DNA of 64,000 nucleotides from Parasedimentitalea maritima (GCF_005771405.1 NZ_VAUA01000007.1:62001-126000); one strand, 5' to 3'; positions 8,355 through 17,362 are shown, counted from the stretch's first letter. Notes: generated by a model not told the origin, from the sequence alone. Made by a program: numbers and translations.

Positions 8355-9965
8355 TTACTCCTGGCCTGTGGCGCGGCGGATGGCAGCGCGGAACTGGTTT
8401 TCATCAAAATTGGGACGACGGGCAGCGACGTGCTGGTCCGGGCGGATCAGATAGACACCGCTGGGTGCATCACCCAGGTAGCGCTCTTTCAACGCCAGTG
8501 TTTTGTCGTCGGTGACCGATAGGGCGAGTCTCTCAACCGTGATGCCGCTTTCCTCAAGTACATCGGGGGCGTCTGCATCAATGGTCAATAGAGTGAATTT
8601 GTCGGCCAGTTTAGGCAGCAAGAACCCATCACCCAGTGGGGCATCGGGACAGGCTGAACCGGGACGGCTGCGGGCCGGGCCATTCAGTGCATCGGCTGAG
8701 TTCAGAGGCGAGCCATCATAGGTGCAGGGCACCGACAAACGCCCTGAGTTCACCAGTGGACGGGCAAACTCATAATGTTCGGACAAGTCCAGCACCGCAT
8801 CTCTCAAAGTGCGCGATATTTCGGACTTTGGCGTGATGAAATCGGTGGACCGGCTTGAGTTCAGGATGTTTTCATCCGCGCCATGGATGCGCTCCACGTC
8901 ATAGCTGTCCAGCAGACTTTCCGGGGCCTTGCCCTCCATCACCAGCTTCAGTTTCCAGCACAGGTTGTCAGTGTCCTGCAGGCCCGAATTGGCCCCACGG
9001 GCCCCAAACGGTGACACCTGATGTGCGGCATCACCAGCAAACAACACCCGACCATGACGGAACTGCTCCATCCGGCGGCACTGGAAGGTATAGATCGACA
9101 CCCACTCCAGTTCGAACTCAACATCATCGCCCAGCATCGCCTTCAGACGTGGGATAACATTTTCAGGACGCTTCTCGCGTTCCTTGTCGATGTCCCAGCC
9201 CAGCTGCAGGTCAATACGCCAAACGCCGTCTGGCTGTTTGTGCAGCAGGGCGGACTGGCCTTTGTTGAACGGTGGATCGAACCAGAACCAACGTTCGGTT
9301 GGGAAATCGGCTTCCATGATGACATCGGCAATCAGGAAGTTGTCCTCGAACACCCGACCGACAAAATCCTTGCCCAGCATCGACCGCATCGGCGATCCGG
9401 CGCCATCACAGGCAATGATCCAGTCCGCTTCCAGATTGTAGGACCCTTCAGGGGTATCCACCTCGATGGTGACATGATCAGGGTGAGTGCCCACAGCCGA
9501 AACCTTGTTGCGACCACGGATCTCAATCGGAGCACCCTGGGCTTGCAGTTCAAAGACCCGGTTCACCATGTACTCTTCGAAATAGTACTGTTGAAGATTG
9601 ATAAAGGCAGGGCGCTTGTGGCCGTCCTCGGGCAGCAGGTCAAAGTTATAGACCTCGCGGTCGTCAAAGAACACCTTGCCGACGTTCCACTGCACGCCCT
9701 TGTCGACCATGGGCTGGCCACATCCCAACCGGTCCAATATTTCCAGCGGACGCTTGGCAAAGCAGATGGCGCGTGAGCCAAAGCTGACTTTGTCATTGTC
9801 ATCCAGCACCACAACCTCGATGCCCTGTTGGGCCAGGTCAATGGCGGCCCCCAACCCGATCGGGCCTGCGCCCACAACAATTACTTTGTGGCGCACAGGG
9901 GTTGATGCATCCTGATCCGCATGGCGTTCATACGGGTACATGGGAACTTCAAAGATCTTATTCAT
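8355..9965 (-). CDS. FAD-dependent aromatic hydroxylase (MhpA/MhaA-like)
   Basis: 536 residues, class A flavin monooxygenase. It shows the FAD dinucleotide loop VVGAGPIGLGAA (residues 30-41), the DG motif ACDGAGSPMR (185-194) and the GD motif AGDAAHQVSPFGARG (310-324). A strong GGGAGGA box precedes ATG 9965. Such enzymes hydroxylate phenolic rings with NAD(P)H and O2. In this cluster the sensible product is homogentisate, which points to 3-hydroxyphenylacetate 6-hydroxylase or a related para-hydroxylase (inference). It is followed at once by the small DUF2783 gene. No 4-hydroxyphenylpyruvate dioxygenase lies in the window. A 3-(3-hydroxyphenyl)propionate hydroxylase is the main alternative. 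Confidence 0.82.
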   Translation of the reverse strand: MNKIFEVPMYPYERHADQDASTPVRHKVIVVGAGPIGLGAAIDLAQQGIEVVVLDDNDKVSFGSRAICFAKRPLEILDRLGCGQPMVDKGVQWNVGKVFFDDREVYNFDLLPEDGHKRPAFINLQQYYFEEYMVNRVFELQAQGAPIEIRGRNKVSAVGTHPDHVTIEVDTPEGSYNLEADWIIACDGAGSPMRSMLGKDFVGRVFEDNFLIADVIMEADFPTERWFWFDPPFNKGQSALLHKQPDGVWRIDLQLGWDIDKEREKRPENVIPRLKAMLGDDVEFELEWVSIYTFQCRRMEQFRHGRVLFAGDAAHQVSPFGARGANSGLQDTDNLCWKLKLVMEGKAPESLLDSYDVERIHGADENILNSSRSTDFITPKSEISRTLRDAVLDLSEHYEFARPLVNSGRLSVPCTYDGSPLNSADALNGPARSRPGSACPDAPLGDGFLLPKLADKFTLLTIDADAPDVLEESGITVERLALSVTDDKTLALKERYLGDAPSGVYLIRPDQHVAARRPNFDENQFRAAIRRATGQE

Positions 9966-9986
9966 CTGGTGTCCTCCCAGGTTGGG

Positions 9987-10001
9987 TGTGCCTTAGGCAC
10001 A
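9987..10001. promoter_or_regulatory. Palindrome upstream of the flavin hydroxylase
   Basis: TGTGCC and GGCACA flank a three-base centre about 22 bases upstream of the hydroxylase start, within a ~150-base gap that is the only real break in the middle of the homogentisate cluster. The gap could hold an internal promoter and this palindrome an operator or hairpin. Assignment is by position and symmetry only. Confidence 0.3.
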
Positions 10002-10113
10002 GTTCGATTGGTCCCCGGCGACAGGCCGCCGGGACTATTGGTTTTATCGTCTCATTGTTCAGGTCACTGCGACACGATCTGGATCAAGTGCAAGACCTCG
10101 ACCGGTCACACCT

Positions 10114-10533
10114 CTAACTAGAGACTTTTTCAAAAATGAGAGGGCGGTCTGGATCGAATACCAAACGCGGTCCGCCGAACAGGCTTTGGGTGACGGCAGG
10201 TGCGGAAAAATCCGATATTCTATGGCCTTCTAAGAACTGTTCAAAACTGGCATCTCCTTCAACCAAAGTGAAATCCTCCAAGAACACTCGAGGATCCTTC
10301 GGTTTGGTAGAACGCTCCCAATTCCCAGAGATTTGGTTTGTTCTCCCATCCCCTTTATGGGTAGCCGTATATTGATAGCTTCCATCGTCCACCAAGATCA
10401 ATTCTTGGCGAAACTTGGCACTCTCATATTCGTAGGTCCCGGTCCAAGTTGTCGGTGAGGCGACAAGGAATAGAAACCTGCCAATGGTCACAAGTACAAT
10501 GGCCAAAATGGCAAGTTTCCATCCCCACATCAT
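10114..10533 (-). CDS. Small single-pass membrane protein of unknown function
   Basis: About 139 residues. The start ATGATG at 10533 overlaps the TGA of the metallo-hydrolase gene (ATGA overlap), so translation is coupled. Residues ~5-25 (KLAILAIVLVTIGRFLFLVA) form one membrane segment or uncleaved signal anchor. The rest is polar with aromatic and glycine-rich beta-like stretches (GTYEYESAKF, GSYQYTATHKGDG), resembling lipocalin-like or META-type small domains. I do not recognise the family. The position inside the homogentisate cluster may be incidental, as no catalytic motif is seen. Confidence 0.65.
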   Translation of the reverse strand: MMWGWKLAILAIVLVTIGRFLFLVASPTTWTGTYEYESAKFRQELILVDDGSYQYTATHKGDGRTNQISGNWERSTKPKDPRVFLEDFTLVEGDASFEQFLEGHRISDFSAPAVTQSLFGGPRLVFDPDRPLIFEKVSS

Positions 10534-11480
10534 CCCTGCAAGGCGGCCCACATGTCCAGATCTCGCTGGGCGGTCCAGATGCGTGGATTGTCGATGCCAC
10601 GGGCCTCGTCAAAGGCGCGGGCGACGTTGAAGGGCAGGCAATGCTCGTAGATCGCGTAATCTTTGAATTTCGGATCACACTCGGCCCGCACGGCGTCCCA
10701 GGCTTCTTTCAGGGTGCCGTTGCGGGCCGCAACTTTGGCCGCCGGGCGATAGGTGCTCTCGACAAAATCACGGGTGCTTTCAATCGCGCGCTCTACGGCT
10801 TCTTTGCCGATCAATGCGCCACCGCGACCGGGGGCAATTGCATCCACGTCAAAGGCTGCAATGTTGTCCAGTGTGCTGCCCCAGTCGCTGAAGTGACCAT
10901 CACCACAATAACAGGCCGAGTGATCTTCGACGATGTCACCGGTGAACATGACGTTCTGGTCTGGGACGTGAATGACGATATCACCCGCGGTGTGGGCCCG
11001 GCCCAAATGCATCAGATCAACGCGGCGGTTGCCCAGATAGACAGTCATATCTTCGCTGAACGTGGTGGTCGGGTAGGTCAGGCCTGGAATGCTCTCGTGA
11101 CCCTCAAACAGACGTGGGAAGCGTTGGAACTCGCTGTCCCAGTCCTCTTGGCCGCGTTCAACAACCATCGAGCGGGCGGTATCACCCATGATGATCTGCT
11201 CTGCACCAAAGGCCGAGGCACCCAGAACACGCACCGCGTGATAGTGGGTTAGCACAACATGGCTGATCGGCTTGTCGGTGACCGAGCGTACACATTCGAT
11301 CACTTTGTTGGCCAGACGTGGTGTCGCCTGTGCTTCAACGATCATGACACTATCGTCGCCGATAATCACGCCCGAGTTGGGGTCGCCTTCGGCGGTAAAG
11401 GCATAGAGCCCTTCGCCGATTTCGTCGAAGGTGATTTTCTTTTCGGTCATGTCCCCTTGGGACGCAAATGCCTTGGCCAT
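10530..11480 (-). CDS. Metallo-beta-lactamase-fold hydrolase with atypical metal motif
   Basis: 316 residues from ATG 11480, preceded by AGAGGA. The fold is shown by THYHAVRVLG (residues 78-87), GRAHTAGDIVIHV (160-172) and FTGDIV (179-184). The usual HxHxDH signature reads HYHAVR here: both leading histidines (79, 81) remain but the Asp and final His are Val and Arg. The second metal site is therefore incomplete, although His163 and Asp182 are present. It starts four bases after the VOC gene stop and precedes the coupled membrane protein. Substrate unknown; a thioester or lactone from aromatic catabolism is plausible (inference). Confidence 0.8.
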   Translation of the reverse strand: MAKAFASQGDMTEKKITFDEIGEGLYAFTAEGDPNSGVIIGDDSVMIVEAQATPRLANKVIECVRSVTDKPISHVVLTHYHAVRVLGASAFGAEQIIMGDTARSMVVERGQEDWDSEFQRFPRLFEGHESIPGLTYPTTTFSEDMTVYLGNRRVDLMHLGRAHTAGDIVIHVPDQNVMFTGDIVEDHSACYCGDGHFSDWGSTLDNIAAFDVDAIAPGRGGALIGKEAVERAIESTRDFVESTYRPAAKVAARNGTLKEAWDAVRAECDPKFKDYAIYEHCLPFNVARAFDEARGIDNPRIWTAQRDLDMWAALQG

Positions 11481-11484
11481 AGTC

Positions 11485-11844
11485 TTAATCCTCTTGCAGG
11501 AATTCGAGACGGTTTCCAAACGGGTCTGTTGTAAAAAACCGTTTGCGTCCCTCAATTGCAGTGTCCCAGACCATGTCATGGCCTGCTGTTTCAAACCGCG
11601 CTGCCAGCGCGGTAATATCGGTGGCGCGAAAGCCCGGATGGGCTTTCAGCGCGGGTGAAAATGGGTCTTCCACTCCCAGATGTAATTCACTGCCCGTCAG
11701 GGCAAACCAAAGCCCACCGCGTGCTTGCAACGCTGCGGGTTTGGCTATCTCGCGCAGGCCGATCAGATCTCCCCAAAAGGCGCGGCACTGGGCCTCGCCC
11801 GCCTTGGGGATTGCAATTTGAATATGGTCCAGCGCGAGGGTCAT
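11485..11844 (-). CDS. VOC family protein (glyoxalase/bleomycin resistance fold)
   Basis: 119 residues, one VOC domain: starts ALDHIQIAIPK with a candidate metal His at residue 7 and ends TTDPFGNRLEFLQED with the conserved Glu. It lies between fahA (three bases downstream of its stop) and the metallo-hydrolase gene, all leftward and tightly packed, so it is an operon member. Single-domain VOC proteins act as dimers in dioxygenases, glyoxalases or binding proteins, and the sequence alone does not say which. Confidence 0.8.
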   Translation of the reverse strand: MTLALDHIQIAIPKAGEAQCRAFWGDLIGLREIAKPAALQARGGLWFALTGSELHLGVEDPFSPALKAHPGFRATDITALAARFETAGHDMVWDTAIEGRKRFFTTDPFGNRLEFLQED

Positions 11845-11847
11845 GGG

Positions 11848-13101
11848 TCAGCCCCAGGTCTTGGCGGGTAGAATTTTACCGGTGCAGTCGCCAAAGCCTA
11901 TGGTGAAGCCATCACCACGGGCATTGCCGCGCAGGGTCAGGGTATCGCCGTCTTCGATGAACCCACGGGTCTCGCCGGTGTCCAGTGTGAAAGGTTCACG
12001 TCCGGCCCAGCTCAGCTCCATCAGAGAGCCGAATTCAGATCGCTCTGCGCCGGAAATGGTACCGGAGCCCAACAGGTCACCCGGGCTCATCTCGCAGCCA
12101 CCGCTGGCGTGGTGACACAGTTGTTCCGCAGCTGAATAATACATCCGGTTATAGTTGGTCTTCGCAATCGAGCTGGCTTTCTCTGCGCCTTCAGGCTGCA
12201 TCAGAACTTCCAGCTCGATGTCATACAGCCCGTCTTTGCTGCCGTTCAGATAGGGCAGCAGCTCTTTTTCGCGTGGCGGTGTGGGCGCGCGGAAGCTTTC
12301 CAGTGCAGCAGCAGTGACAATCCACGGAGAGATCGAGGTGCCAAAGGCTTTGCCTTGGAATGGGCCAAGCGGCTGGTATTCCCAGCCCTGAATGTCGCGG
12401 GCTGACCAGTCGTTCAGCAGTACGTAGCCAAAGATCATCGCGTCGGCTTCGTCCACGGTGATTGGCTGACCCAGCTCGCTGCCGGTGCCAACGATGGCGC
12501 CCATTTCCAGTTCGATATCCAGCCGCTTGCTGGGGCCAAAGCTGGGCATATCGGCGTCCGGTGCTTTGGTCTGGCCATTGGGGCGGTGGATCTCAGTCCC
12601 CGACACCACAACGGATGATGCGCGACCGTTATAGCCGATCGGGATGTGCAGCCAGTTGGCAGGTAGATCAGGGGAGCCGCGCAGGATTGCACCCATGTTT
12701 TTGGCATGCTGCATACCGGCATAGAAATCGGTGTATTCGCTGACCCCAAACGGCATGTGCAAGTCGGCATCCGCCGCAGCCACCAGCAAAGGCTCGACCT
12801 TTGCCTGCTCTGCGGATCCTTGCGCCAGCAGCGCTGTCAGGCGGTCGCGCAGGGCGGCCCAGACGGCAGGGCCCTGATCCATCACTTCGTTCCAGAACGG
12901 CACGTCGAACAGCGGGTAATCCGCCAGTGCGATCAGGCCGGTGCTTTCGGCAGCTTCCATGTCGAGGATCATGTCGCCAATCGCGACGCCACAACGCGGG
13001 TCGCCATCAGCGGTGGAAAAGACGCCATAAGGCAGGTTGTTCAACGGGAAGGGGTGGTCGGCAGAGTTTGCCGAAGTGACCCAGCTTTTTTTCAAAGACA
13101 T
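11848..13101 (-). CDS. fahA: Fumarylacetoacetase
   Basis: 417 residues from the ATG of MSLKKSWV; the longer frame runs through repeat sequence and is rejected. Hallmarks are DFYAGMQHAKNMG (metal Asp and catalytic His region), IELEMGAIVG (paired Glu ligands), LLNDWSARDIQGWEYQPLGPF (metal Asp) and the SH3-like N-terminal domain of true FAH. The enzyme cleaves fumarylacetoacetate to fumarate and acetoacetate, the last step of homogentisate breakdown. It follows hmgA after ~90 bases that hold two inverted repeat copies. Confidence 0.95.
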   Translation of the reverse strand: MSLKKSWVTSANSADHPFPLNNLPYGVFSTADGDPRCGVAIGDMILDMEAAESTGLIALADYPLFDVPFWNEVMDQGPAVWAALRDRLTALLAQGSAEQAKVEPLLVAAADADLHMPFGVSEYTDFYAGMQHAKNMGAILRGSPDLPANWLHIPIGYNGRASSVVVSGTEIHRPNGQTKAPDADMPSFGPSKRLDIELEMGAIVGTGSELGQPITVDEADAMIFGYVLLNDWSARDIQGWEYQPLGPFQGKAFGTSISPWIVTAAALESFRAPTPPREKELLPYLNGSKDGLYDIELEVLMQPEGAEKASSIAKTNYNRMYYSAAEQLCHHASGGCEMSPGDLLGSGTISGAERSEFGSLMELSWAGREPFTLDTGETRGFIEDGDTLTLRGNARGDGFTIGFGDCTGKILPAKTWG

Positions 13102-13121
13102 GCGCGGTTCCTTTTTCGGGT

Positions 13122-13182
13122 GGTGCGTGCAAGCACACACCCTACGTAGACTGTGAGTGTAGGGTGCGTGTTTACACGCACC
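13122..13182. repeat. Two inverted copies of the dispersed palindromic repeat
   Basis: Copy 2 (13122-13145) and copy 3 (13159-13182) face each other in the hmgA-fahA gap. Each has the GGTGCGTGC / GCAC..ACCCTAC arms with one or two changes (for example TTTACACG in copy 3). Together they can fold into one long hairpin of about 60 bases or two separate ones, which may stabilise or process the transcript between hmgA and fahA. Confidence 0.8.
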
Positions 13183-13189
13183 TCTGGTT

Positions 13190-14551
13190 CTATTTCTTGC
13201 CGGGGGTGCCGTCGAACTTCTTTTCGATGTCCGACCAGCAGTCGATGTAATCATCCTGCAACGGCGCGTCCTTGGCTGCAAACGCTGTTAGATGCTGCGG
13301 GAAGCGGGTTTCGAACATGAAGGACATAGTGTTGTCCAGCTTCTCAGGCCTAAGGTTGGAGTTCGAGGCACCTTCAAAGGCGTTCTTGTCCGGCCCGTGC
13401 GGGATCATCATGTTGTGCAGGCTCATGCCGCCGGGGATGAAGCCTTTGGGCTTGGCGTCATACTGGCCATAGATGTTGCCCATCAGCTCGGACATGATGT
13501 TCTTGTGGTACCATGGCGGACGGAATGTATTTTCAGCCACCATCCAGCGTTCGCGGAACAGCACAAAATCGATGTTGGCGGTGCCGGGCTGGCCCGATGG
13601 CGCGGTCAACACTGTAAAGATCGACGGATCTGGGTGATCGAACAGGATCGCCCCAACCGGGCAATAGGTGCGCAGGTCGTATTTCACCGGCGCATAGTTG
13701 CCGTGCCAGGCCACCACATCCAGCGGCGACTGGCCGATCTTGGTTTCATGGAACTGACCGCACCACTTGATGGTGACGGTGGATTCGACTTCGCGGTCTT
13801 CAAACGCCGCAACGGGCGCTTTGAAGTCGCGCGGGTTGGCCATGCAGTTGGCGCCAATGGGGCCACGGCCGGGCAGCTCAAACTTCTGACCGTAGTTTTC
13901 ACAGACAAACCCTCGGGCAGGGCCTTCCAACACTTCGACCCGGTACAAAAGCCCGCGCGGAATGATGGCGATCTCCTGCGGTTCAACGTCGATAATGCCC
14001 AATTCGGTACTGAATCGCAGGCGACCTTCTTGCGGCACCACCAGCATTTCGCTGTCGGCTGAAAAGAAGTAGCTGTCGACCATGCTCTCGGTGACCAGAT
14101 AGATATGTGTCGCCATGCCGACCTGTGTGTTCACATCACCGGCGGTGGTCATGGTATGCATGCCGGTCAGCCAGGTCAGGCCCGTGTCGCTGTGCGGCAG
14201 TGGATCCCAGCGGTACTGACCCAAGGAAACCACATCCGGGTCCACATTGGGGGCAGATTTCCACTGGGGCAGATCAATTTTCTCATAGCGATGGCTGTGC
14301 TTCACGCTTGGGCGGATGCGGTAACACCAGGTGCGCTCGTTCTGATGGCTGGGCGCCGTGAAGGCAGTGCCTGACAGCTGCTCACCGTACAACCCGTATT
14401 CACACTTCTGTGGGGAGTTCATACCCTGGGGCAAGGCACCTGGCAAAGCCTCGGTTTCATAATCATTGCCAAACCCAGGCATATAGCCCGCATTTGGCCC
14501 ATCCAGCGAGGGAGCCTGGATCATCTCATGGGGATCAACAGGTTGGGTCAT
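13190..14551 (-). CDS. hmgA: Homogentisate 1,2-dioxygenase
   Basis: 453 residues, close to the family norm. The segment [14 protein letters not shown] contains the iron-ligand His and Glu, and [15 protein letters not shown] the second His region. The N-terminus ([26 protein letters not shown]) is also typical. The iron enzyme opens homogentisate to maleylacetoacetate with O2. It is the first gene of the leftward catabolic operon, with GGAGGA before ATG 14551 and a divergent MarR regulator 72 bases away. Confidence 0.97.
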   Translation of the reverse strand: MTQPVDPHEMIQAPSLDGPNAGYMPGFGNDYETEALPGALPQGMNSPQKCEYGLYGEQLSGTAFTAPSHQNERTWCYRIRPSVKHSHRYEKIDLPQWKSAPNVDPDVVSLGQYRWDPLPHSDTGLTWLTGMHTMTTAGDVNTQVGMATHIYLVTESMVDSYFFSADSEMLVVPQEGRLRFSTELGIIDVEPQEIAIIPRGLLYRVEVLEGPARGFVCENYGQKFELPGRGPIGANCMANPRDFKAPVAAFEDREVESTVTIKWCGQFHETKIGQSPLDVVAWHGNYAPVKYDLRTYCPVGAILFDHPDPSIFTVLTAPSGQPGTANIDFVLFRERWMVAENTFRPPWYHKNIMSELMGNIYGQYDAKPKGFIPGGMSLHNMMIPHGPDKNAFEGASNSNLRPEKLDNTMSFMFETRFPQHLTAFAAKDAPLQDDYIDCWSDIEKKFDGTPGKK

Positions 14552-14585
14552 CGCGTGTTCCTCCTAATAATTGTTGTCTCGATAA

Positions 14586-14603
14586 TAGTTGATTTTGTAA
14601 CTA
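14586..14603. promoter_or_regulatory. Candidate MarR operator between hmgA and its regulator
   Basis: TAGTT and AACTA form an inverted repeat with eight bases between, in the 72-base AT-rich gap between the divergent hmgA and MarR genes. MarR proteins commonly bind 16-20-base palindromes overlapping such promoters. The site is imperfect and was picked by symmetry alone. Confidence 0.35.
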
Positions 14604-14623
14604 ACAAGAGATAGGACACAAAG

Positions 14624-15064
14624 ATGAGTGAAAAAGATGATTTTGTCCTGCAGGACTTCCTGCCCTTCCTTTTGAACCGTGCAGCAGAGGAAAGTTCGCT
14701 TGAGTTTCAGACCCAGTACAAGAACCGATATGGAATGCTGCGCACCGAATGGCGGGTTTTGTTCCACCTTGGAATCTATGGCAGCTTGACCGCGAAAGAG
14801 ATCAGCGAACGCGCAAAAATCCATAAGACAAAAATCAGTCGAGCGGTTGCAAAACTGGCGGAGCGCCGGTTTATCACGCGTGATCGCGACGAAAATGACC
14901 GGCGTGCTGAACATCTCAGCCTGACATCTGCTGGTGAAACCGCCTATCGTGACCTGCGTTCTGTGGCTAAAACCTATGACGCAAAACTAGCCTCACGTAT
15001 CAGTAAGGAAGAGGCCGTAGTGTTGCGACAGCTGCTCCGAAAATTGTCCGGTATCGGGGAGTAG
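14624..15064 (+). CDS. MarR family regulator, probably of the homogentisate genes
   Basis: 146 residues with a winged helix: LTAKEISERAKIHKTKISRAVAKLAERRFITRDRDENDRRAEHLSLT, the standard MarR recognition helix and DxRxxxLxLT wing. AGGA precedes the ATG at seven bases. It is divergent from hmgA with a shared 72-base promoter region, so repression of the hmgA operon with release by a pathway intermediate is the natural inference. The effector cannot be read from the sequence. Confidence 0.88.
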   Translation: MSEKDDFVLQDFLPFLLNRAAEESSLEFQTQYKNRYGMLRTEWRVLFHLGIYGSLTAKEISERAKIHKTKISRAVAKLAERRFITRDRDENDRRAEHLSLTSAGETAYRDLRSVAKTYDAKLASRISKEEAVVLRQLLRKLSGIGE

Positions 15065-15114
15065 TAATTGCGTGTAGGCATGCCCACATCGGGGCAAACC
15101 GAATTGAGGCCTGA

Positions 15115-16335
15115 ATGACTGAGATTGATAAGATTGCGACCCCCCTGATCGCCTGGATAACCGAGCAGGGGCTCATGGGCATCAGTCGCGAGGGAATTCT
15201 AAAGGGATACTGCGAGCGTTTGGTTCAAGCGGGTGTCCCTTTGCTGCGGTTCCATCTGGCGCAGCGCGCCTATCACCCAAAATTTGGAGGCATCGGCTTT
15301 AGCTGGACGAGTGCCGAAGGTCTGAGCCATCAGCACTTTCAACGTCAAGAAGCCCCAATCGCAGCTTGGCTGAGAAGTCCGTTCTACCGGATGCTACAGC
15401 TGGACAACGAAGAGTTCCGATCGTCGTTCGAAGCTGAAGACATGGCTGACTTCCCTTTGCTTGGTGAGCTGCACGCGACCGGTGCGACGGATTATTTTGC
15501 AACTCGGCAGTTGTTTGGCGAGCCGGATGACGAACCCATGAATCCTGATCAACCCTCAGAGGGTATGATGGTGTCCTGGACATCGGACCAGCACGGGGGA
15601 TTCTCGGAAGAGAATCTGGCCCTGTTCCGAAGGCTGTTGCCGCATCTGGGGTTGGCTTTGAAATCTTCGTCACACCGGCAGATGGCCAGCGATCTGCTAC
15701 AGGTCTATCTGGGGCGGGATGCCGGGCGGCGGGTGTTGTCCGGCGAGATCCAGCGTGGATCTTCGCAACAGATCGACGCGGTGATCTGCTACTTTGACCT
15801 CAAAGGCTTCACCCGTTTGGCCGAGCAGCTGTCCGGCCCGGAACTGATCGACATGCTGAACGACTATTTTGCCTTGGCGGTTGCGACCATCCAGTGTCAT
15901 GGGGGCAATATCCTCAAATTCATGGGGGATGGTATCCTCACCATGTTTAATCTTGGCAGTATCGAGGAAGACGCAACTGCGGCCCTGAATGCGGCCAGCG
16001 AATTGCGCGTGAAAATTGCCGAACGCAATATCGAGCGTGCAGACCAGGGGCTGCCCGTGGCAGAGTTCACTCTGGCGCTACACGCCGGTGAAATTCTTTA
16101 CGGTAACATCGGCGCTGAAAACCGGCTGGATTTCACAGTGATCGGCCCGGCAGTAAACTTGACCTCCCGGATTTCCGGTCTGCACCGCGAGGTTGGGCAA
16201 AGCATCATTGTGTCCGAAGTGGTGCAACGTGCCGCCCAGCCGTCGCCACATGATATGGTGTCACTGGGGCGCTACATGCTGCGTGGGGTGGCTGAACCCA
16301 TCGAGCTTTATACGATCTATGGGTGCGCGACATAA
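15115..16335 (+). CDS. Class III adenylate/guanylate cyclase domain protein
   Basis: 406 residues. The C-terminal catalytic domain (about 215-400) has the first metal Asp in CYFDLKGFTRLAE (Asp228), the second in GGNILKFMGDGILTMF (Asp272) and the later segment HAGEILYGNIGAENRLDFTVIGPAVNLTSRI, so the core is intact. The N-terminal ~195 residues are a soluble domain I do not recognise, perhaps a sensor; there is no membrane segment. The product is probably cAMP. It stands alone, rightward, converging on mipZ. GGGTGCGC and GCGCACCC around the stop codon (16320-16344) form a hairpin. Confidence 0.88.
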   Translation: MTEIDKIATPLIAWITEQGLMGISREGILKGYCERLVQAGVPLLRFHLAQRAYHPKFGGIGFSWTSAEGLSHQHFQRQEAPIAAWLRSPFYRMLQLDNEEFRSSFEAEDMADFPLLGELHATGATDYFATRQLFGEPDDEPMNPDQPSEGMMVSWTSDQHGGFSEENLALFRRLLPHLGLALKSSSHRQMASDLLQVYLGRDAGRRVLSGEIQRGSSQQIDAVICYFDLKGFTRLAEQLSGPELIDMLNDYFALAVATIQCHGGNILKFMGDGILTMFNLGSIEEDATAALNAASELRVKIAERNIERADQGLPVAEFTLALHAGEILYGNIGAENRLDFTVIGPAVNLTSRISGLHREVGQSIIVSEVVQRAAQPSPHDMVSLGRYMLRGVAEPIELYTIYGCAT

Positions 16336-16360
16336 GGCGCACCCAAATACCTGCTTGGGT

Positions 16361-17170
16361 TTAGATTTCGACCTCGACGCCGGGCAGGTTGACCGCTTTC
16401 ATCATGTCGCGCAGCTCTTGACGGGCCGCGATGTTTGAAATGTTCAACTGCTTCACGCCAATATCCTTGAGGTCCAGCAGCGTCAGCCCGCGAGGGAACA
16501 GCTCGCGGAAAATCACCCGCTCGGAAAACCCTGGGGCCACGCGGAAGCCGATGCGTTTGGACAGCATCTGCAGCGCACGTTCCATCTTTTCCTTGTTGAC
16601 CATGCGTTGGGTGCCAACGCGGTTGCGGATCACCACCCAGTCAATCGGTTTTAGTCCGGCCTGTGCCCGCAACTGACGGGCATTCCACACCATTTCCGAA
16701 TAGACCGATGGGCCAAGGATTTTCTCGCCCTTCTGGTCGATATGGGCCAGCAGATCAAAATCAACAAAGCTGTCGTTCAATGGTGTGACCAATGTGTCCG
16801 CCAGCGAATGTGCAACCTGGCTCAACCGTGTGTGTGATCCCGGACAGTCGATTAGAATATAATCGTTATCTGGCTCTAGCGCGGCCACAGCAGCTGACAG
16901 GCGGTGGTCATAGATGTTTTCACCGGGTTGCAGGCTTTCAGGATCAATTTCGGGCAGATCATGGCAACCAACGGTTGGCAGTTCCAGCCCCGACTTTTTC
17001 ATGAACTCCAGGCGGTTTTCCAAATAGCGCCCCATGGAGCGCTGACGCAGATCCAGATCCAGAGCCGCCACTTTGTGGCCAAGCCGGGCCAGCGCGGTTG
17101 CCAGATGCATCGAGACGGTGGATTTGCCTGCGCCGCCCTTTTCGTTTCCGACAACAATGATATGCGCCAT
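16361..17170 (-). CDS. mipZ: Division plane positioning ATPase MipZ
   Basis: 269 residues, a deviant Walker-A ATPase of the ParA/MinD group: NEKGGAGKST at residues 9-18 and ILIDCPGSHTRLSQ as the second motif. The family-specific start MAHIIVVGNEKGGAGKST, DLDLRQRSMGRYLENR and the C-terminal segment with LFPRGLTLLDL match MipZ. In Caulobacter MipZ forms a gradient from ParB-bound poles and inhibits FtsZ polymerisation, placing the ring at midcell. The gene is monocistronic here, downstream of rpmE with ~190 bases between. Confidence 0.94.
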   Translation of the reverse strand: MAHIIVVGNEKGGAGKSTVSMHLATALARLGHKVAALDLDLRQRSMGRYLENRLEFMKKSGLELPTVGCHDLPEIDPESLQPGENIYDHRLSAAVAALEPDNDYILIDCPGSHTRLSQVAHSLADTLVTPLNDSFVDFDLLAHIDQKGEKILGPSVYSEMVWNARQLRAQAGLKPIDWVVIRNRVGTQRMVNKEKMERALQMLSKRIGFRVAPGFSERVIFRELFPRGLTLLDLKDIGVKQLNISNIAARQELRDMMKAVNLPGVEVEI

Positions 17171-17306
17171 TTATAGTCCCTTCTTGGCTGCGCCACTCGG
17201 CGCGCGTGTTGGCGCGACTATAGTTATGCTGGGAATCGATGAAAAGACGTCAAATCCCCTTATTAGGGCCGAATTTGTGTCGGATTGGCGAAAATGACCG
17301 CCCAAC

Positions 17307-17337
17307 AAAAAACGCCGCTCCAAAGGAAGCGGCGTTT
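17307..17337 (-). terminator. Rho-independent terminator after rpmE
   Basis: AAACGCCGCT and AGCGGCGTTT form a perfect ten-base stem with an eight-base loop. Read leftward, it is followed by a run of T (AACAAAAAA on the plus strand). It lies 26 bases past the rpmE stop and should end the rplS-rpmE transcript before mipZ. Confidence 0.88.
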
Positions 17338-17362
17338 CGATGTCTTACAAAAGGCGGGGTGC

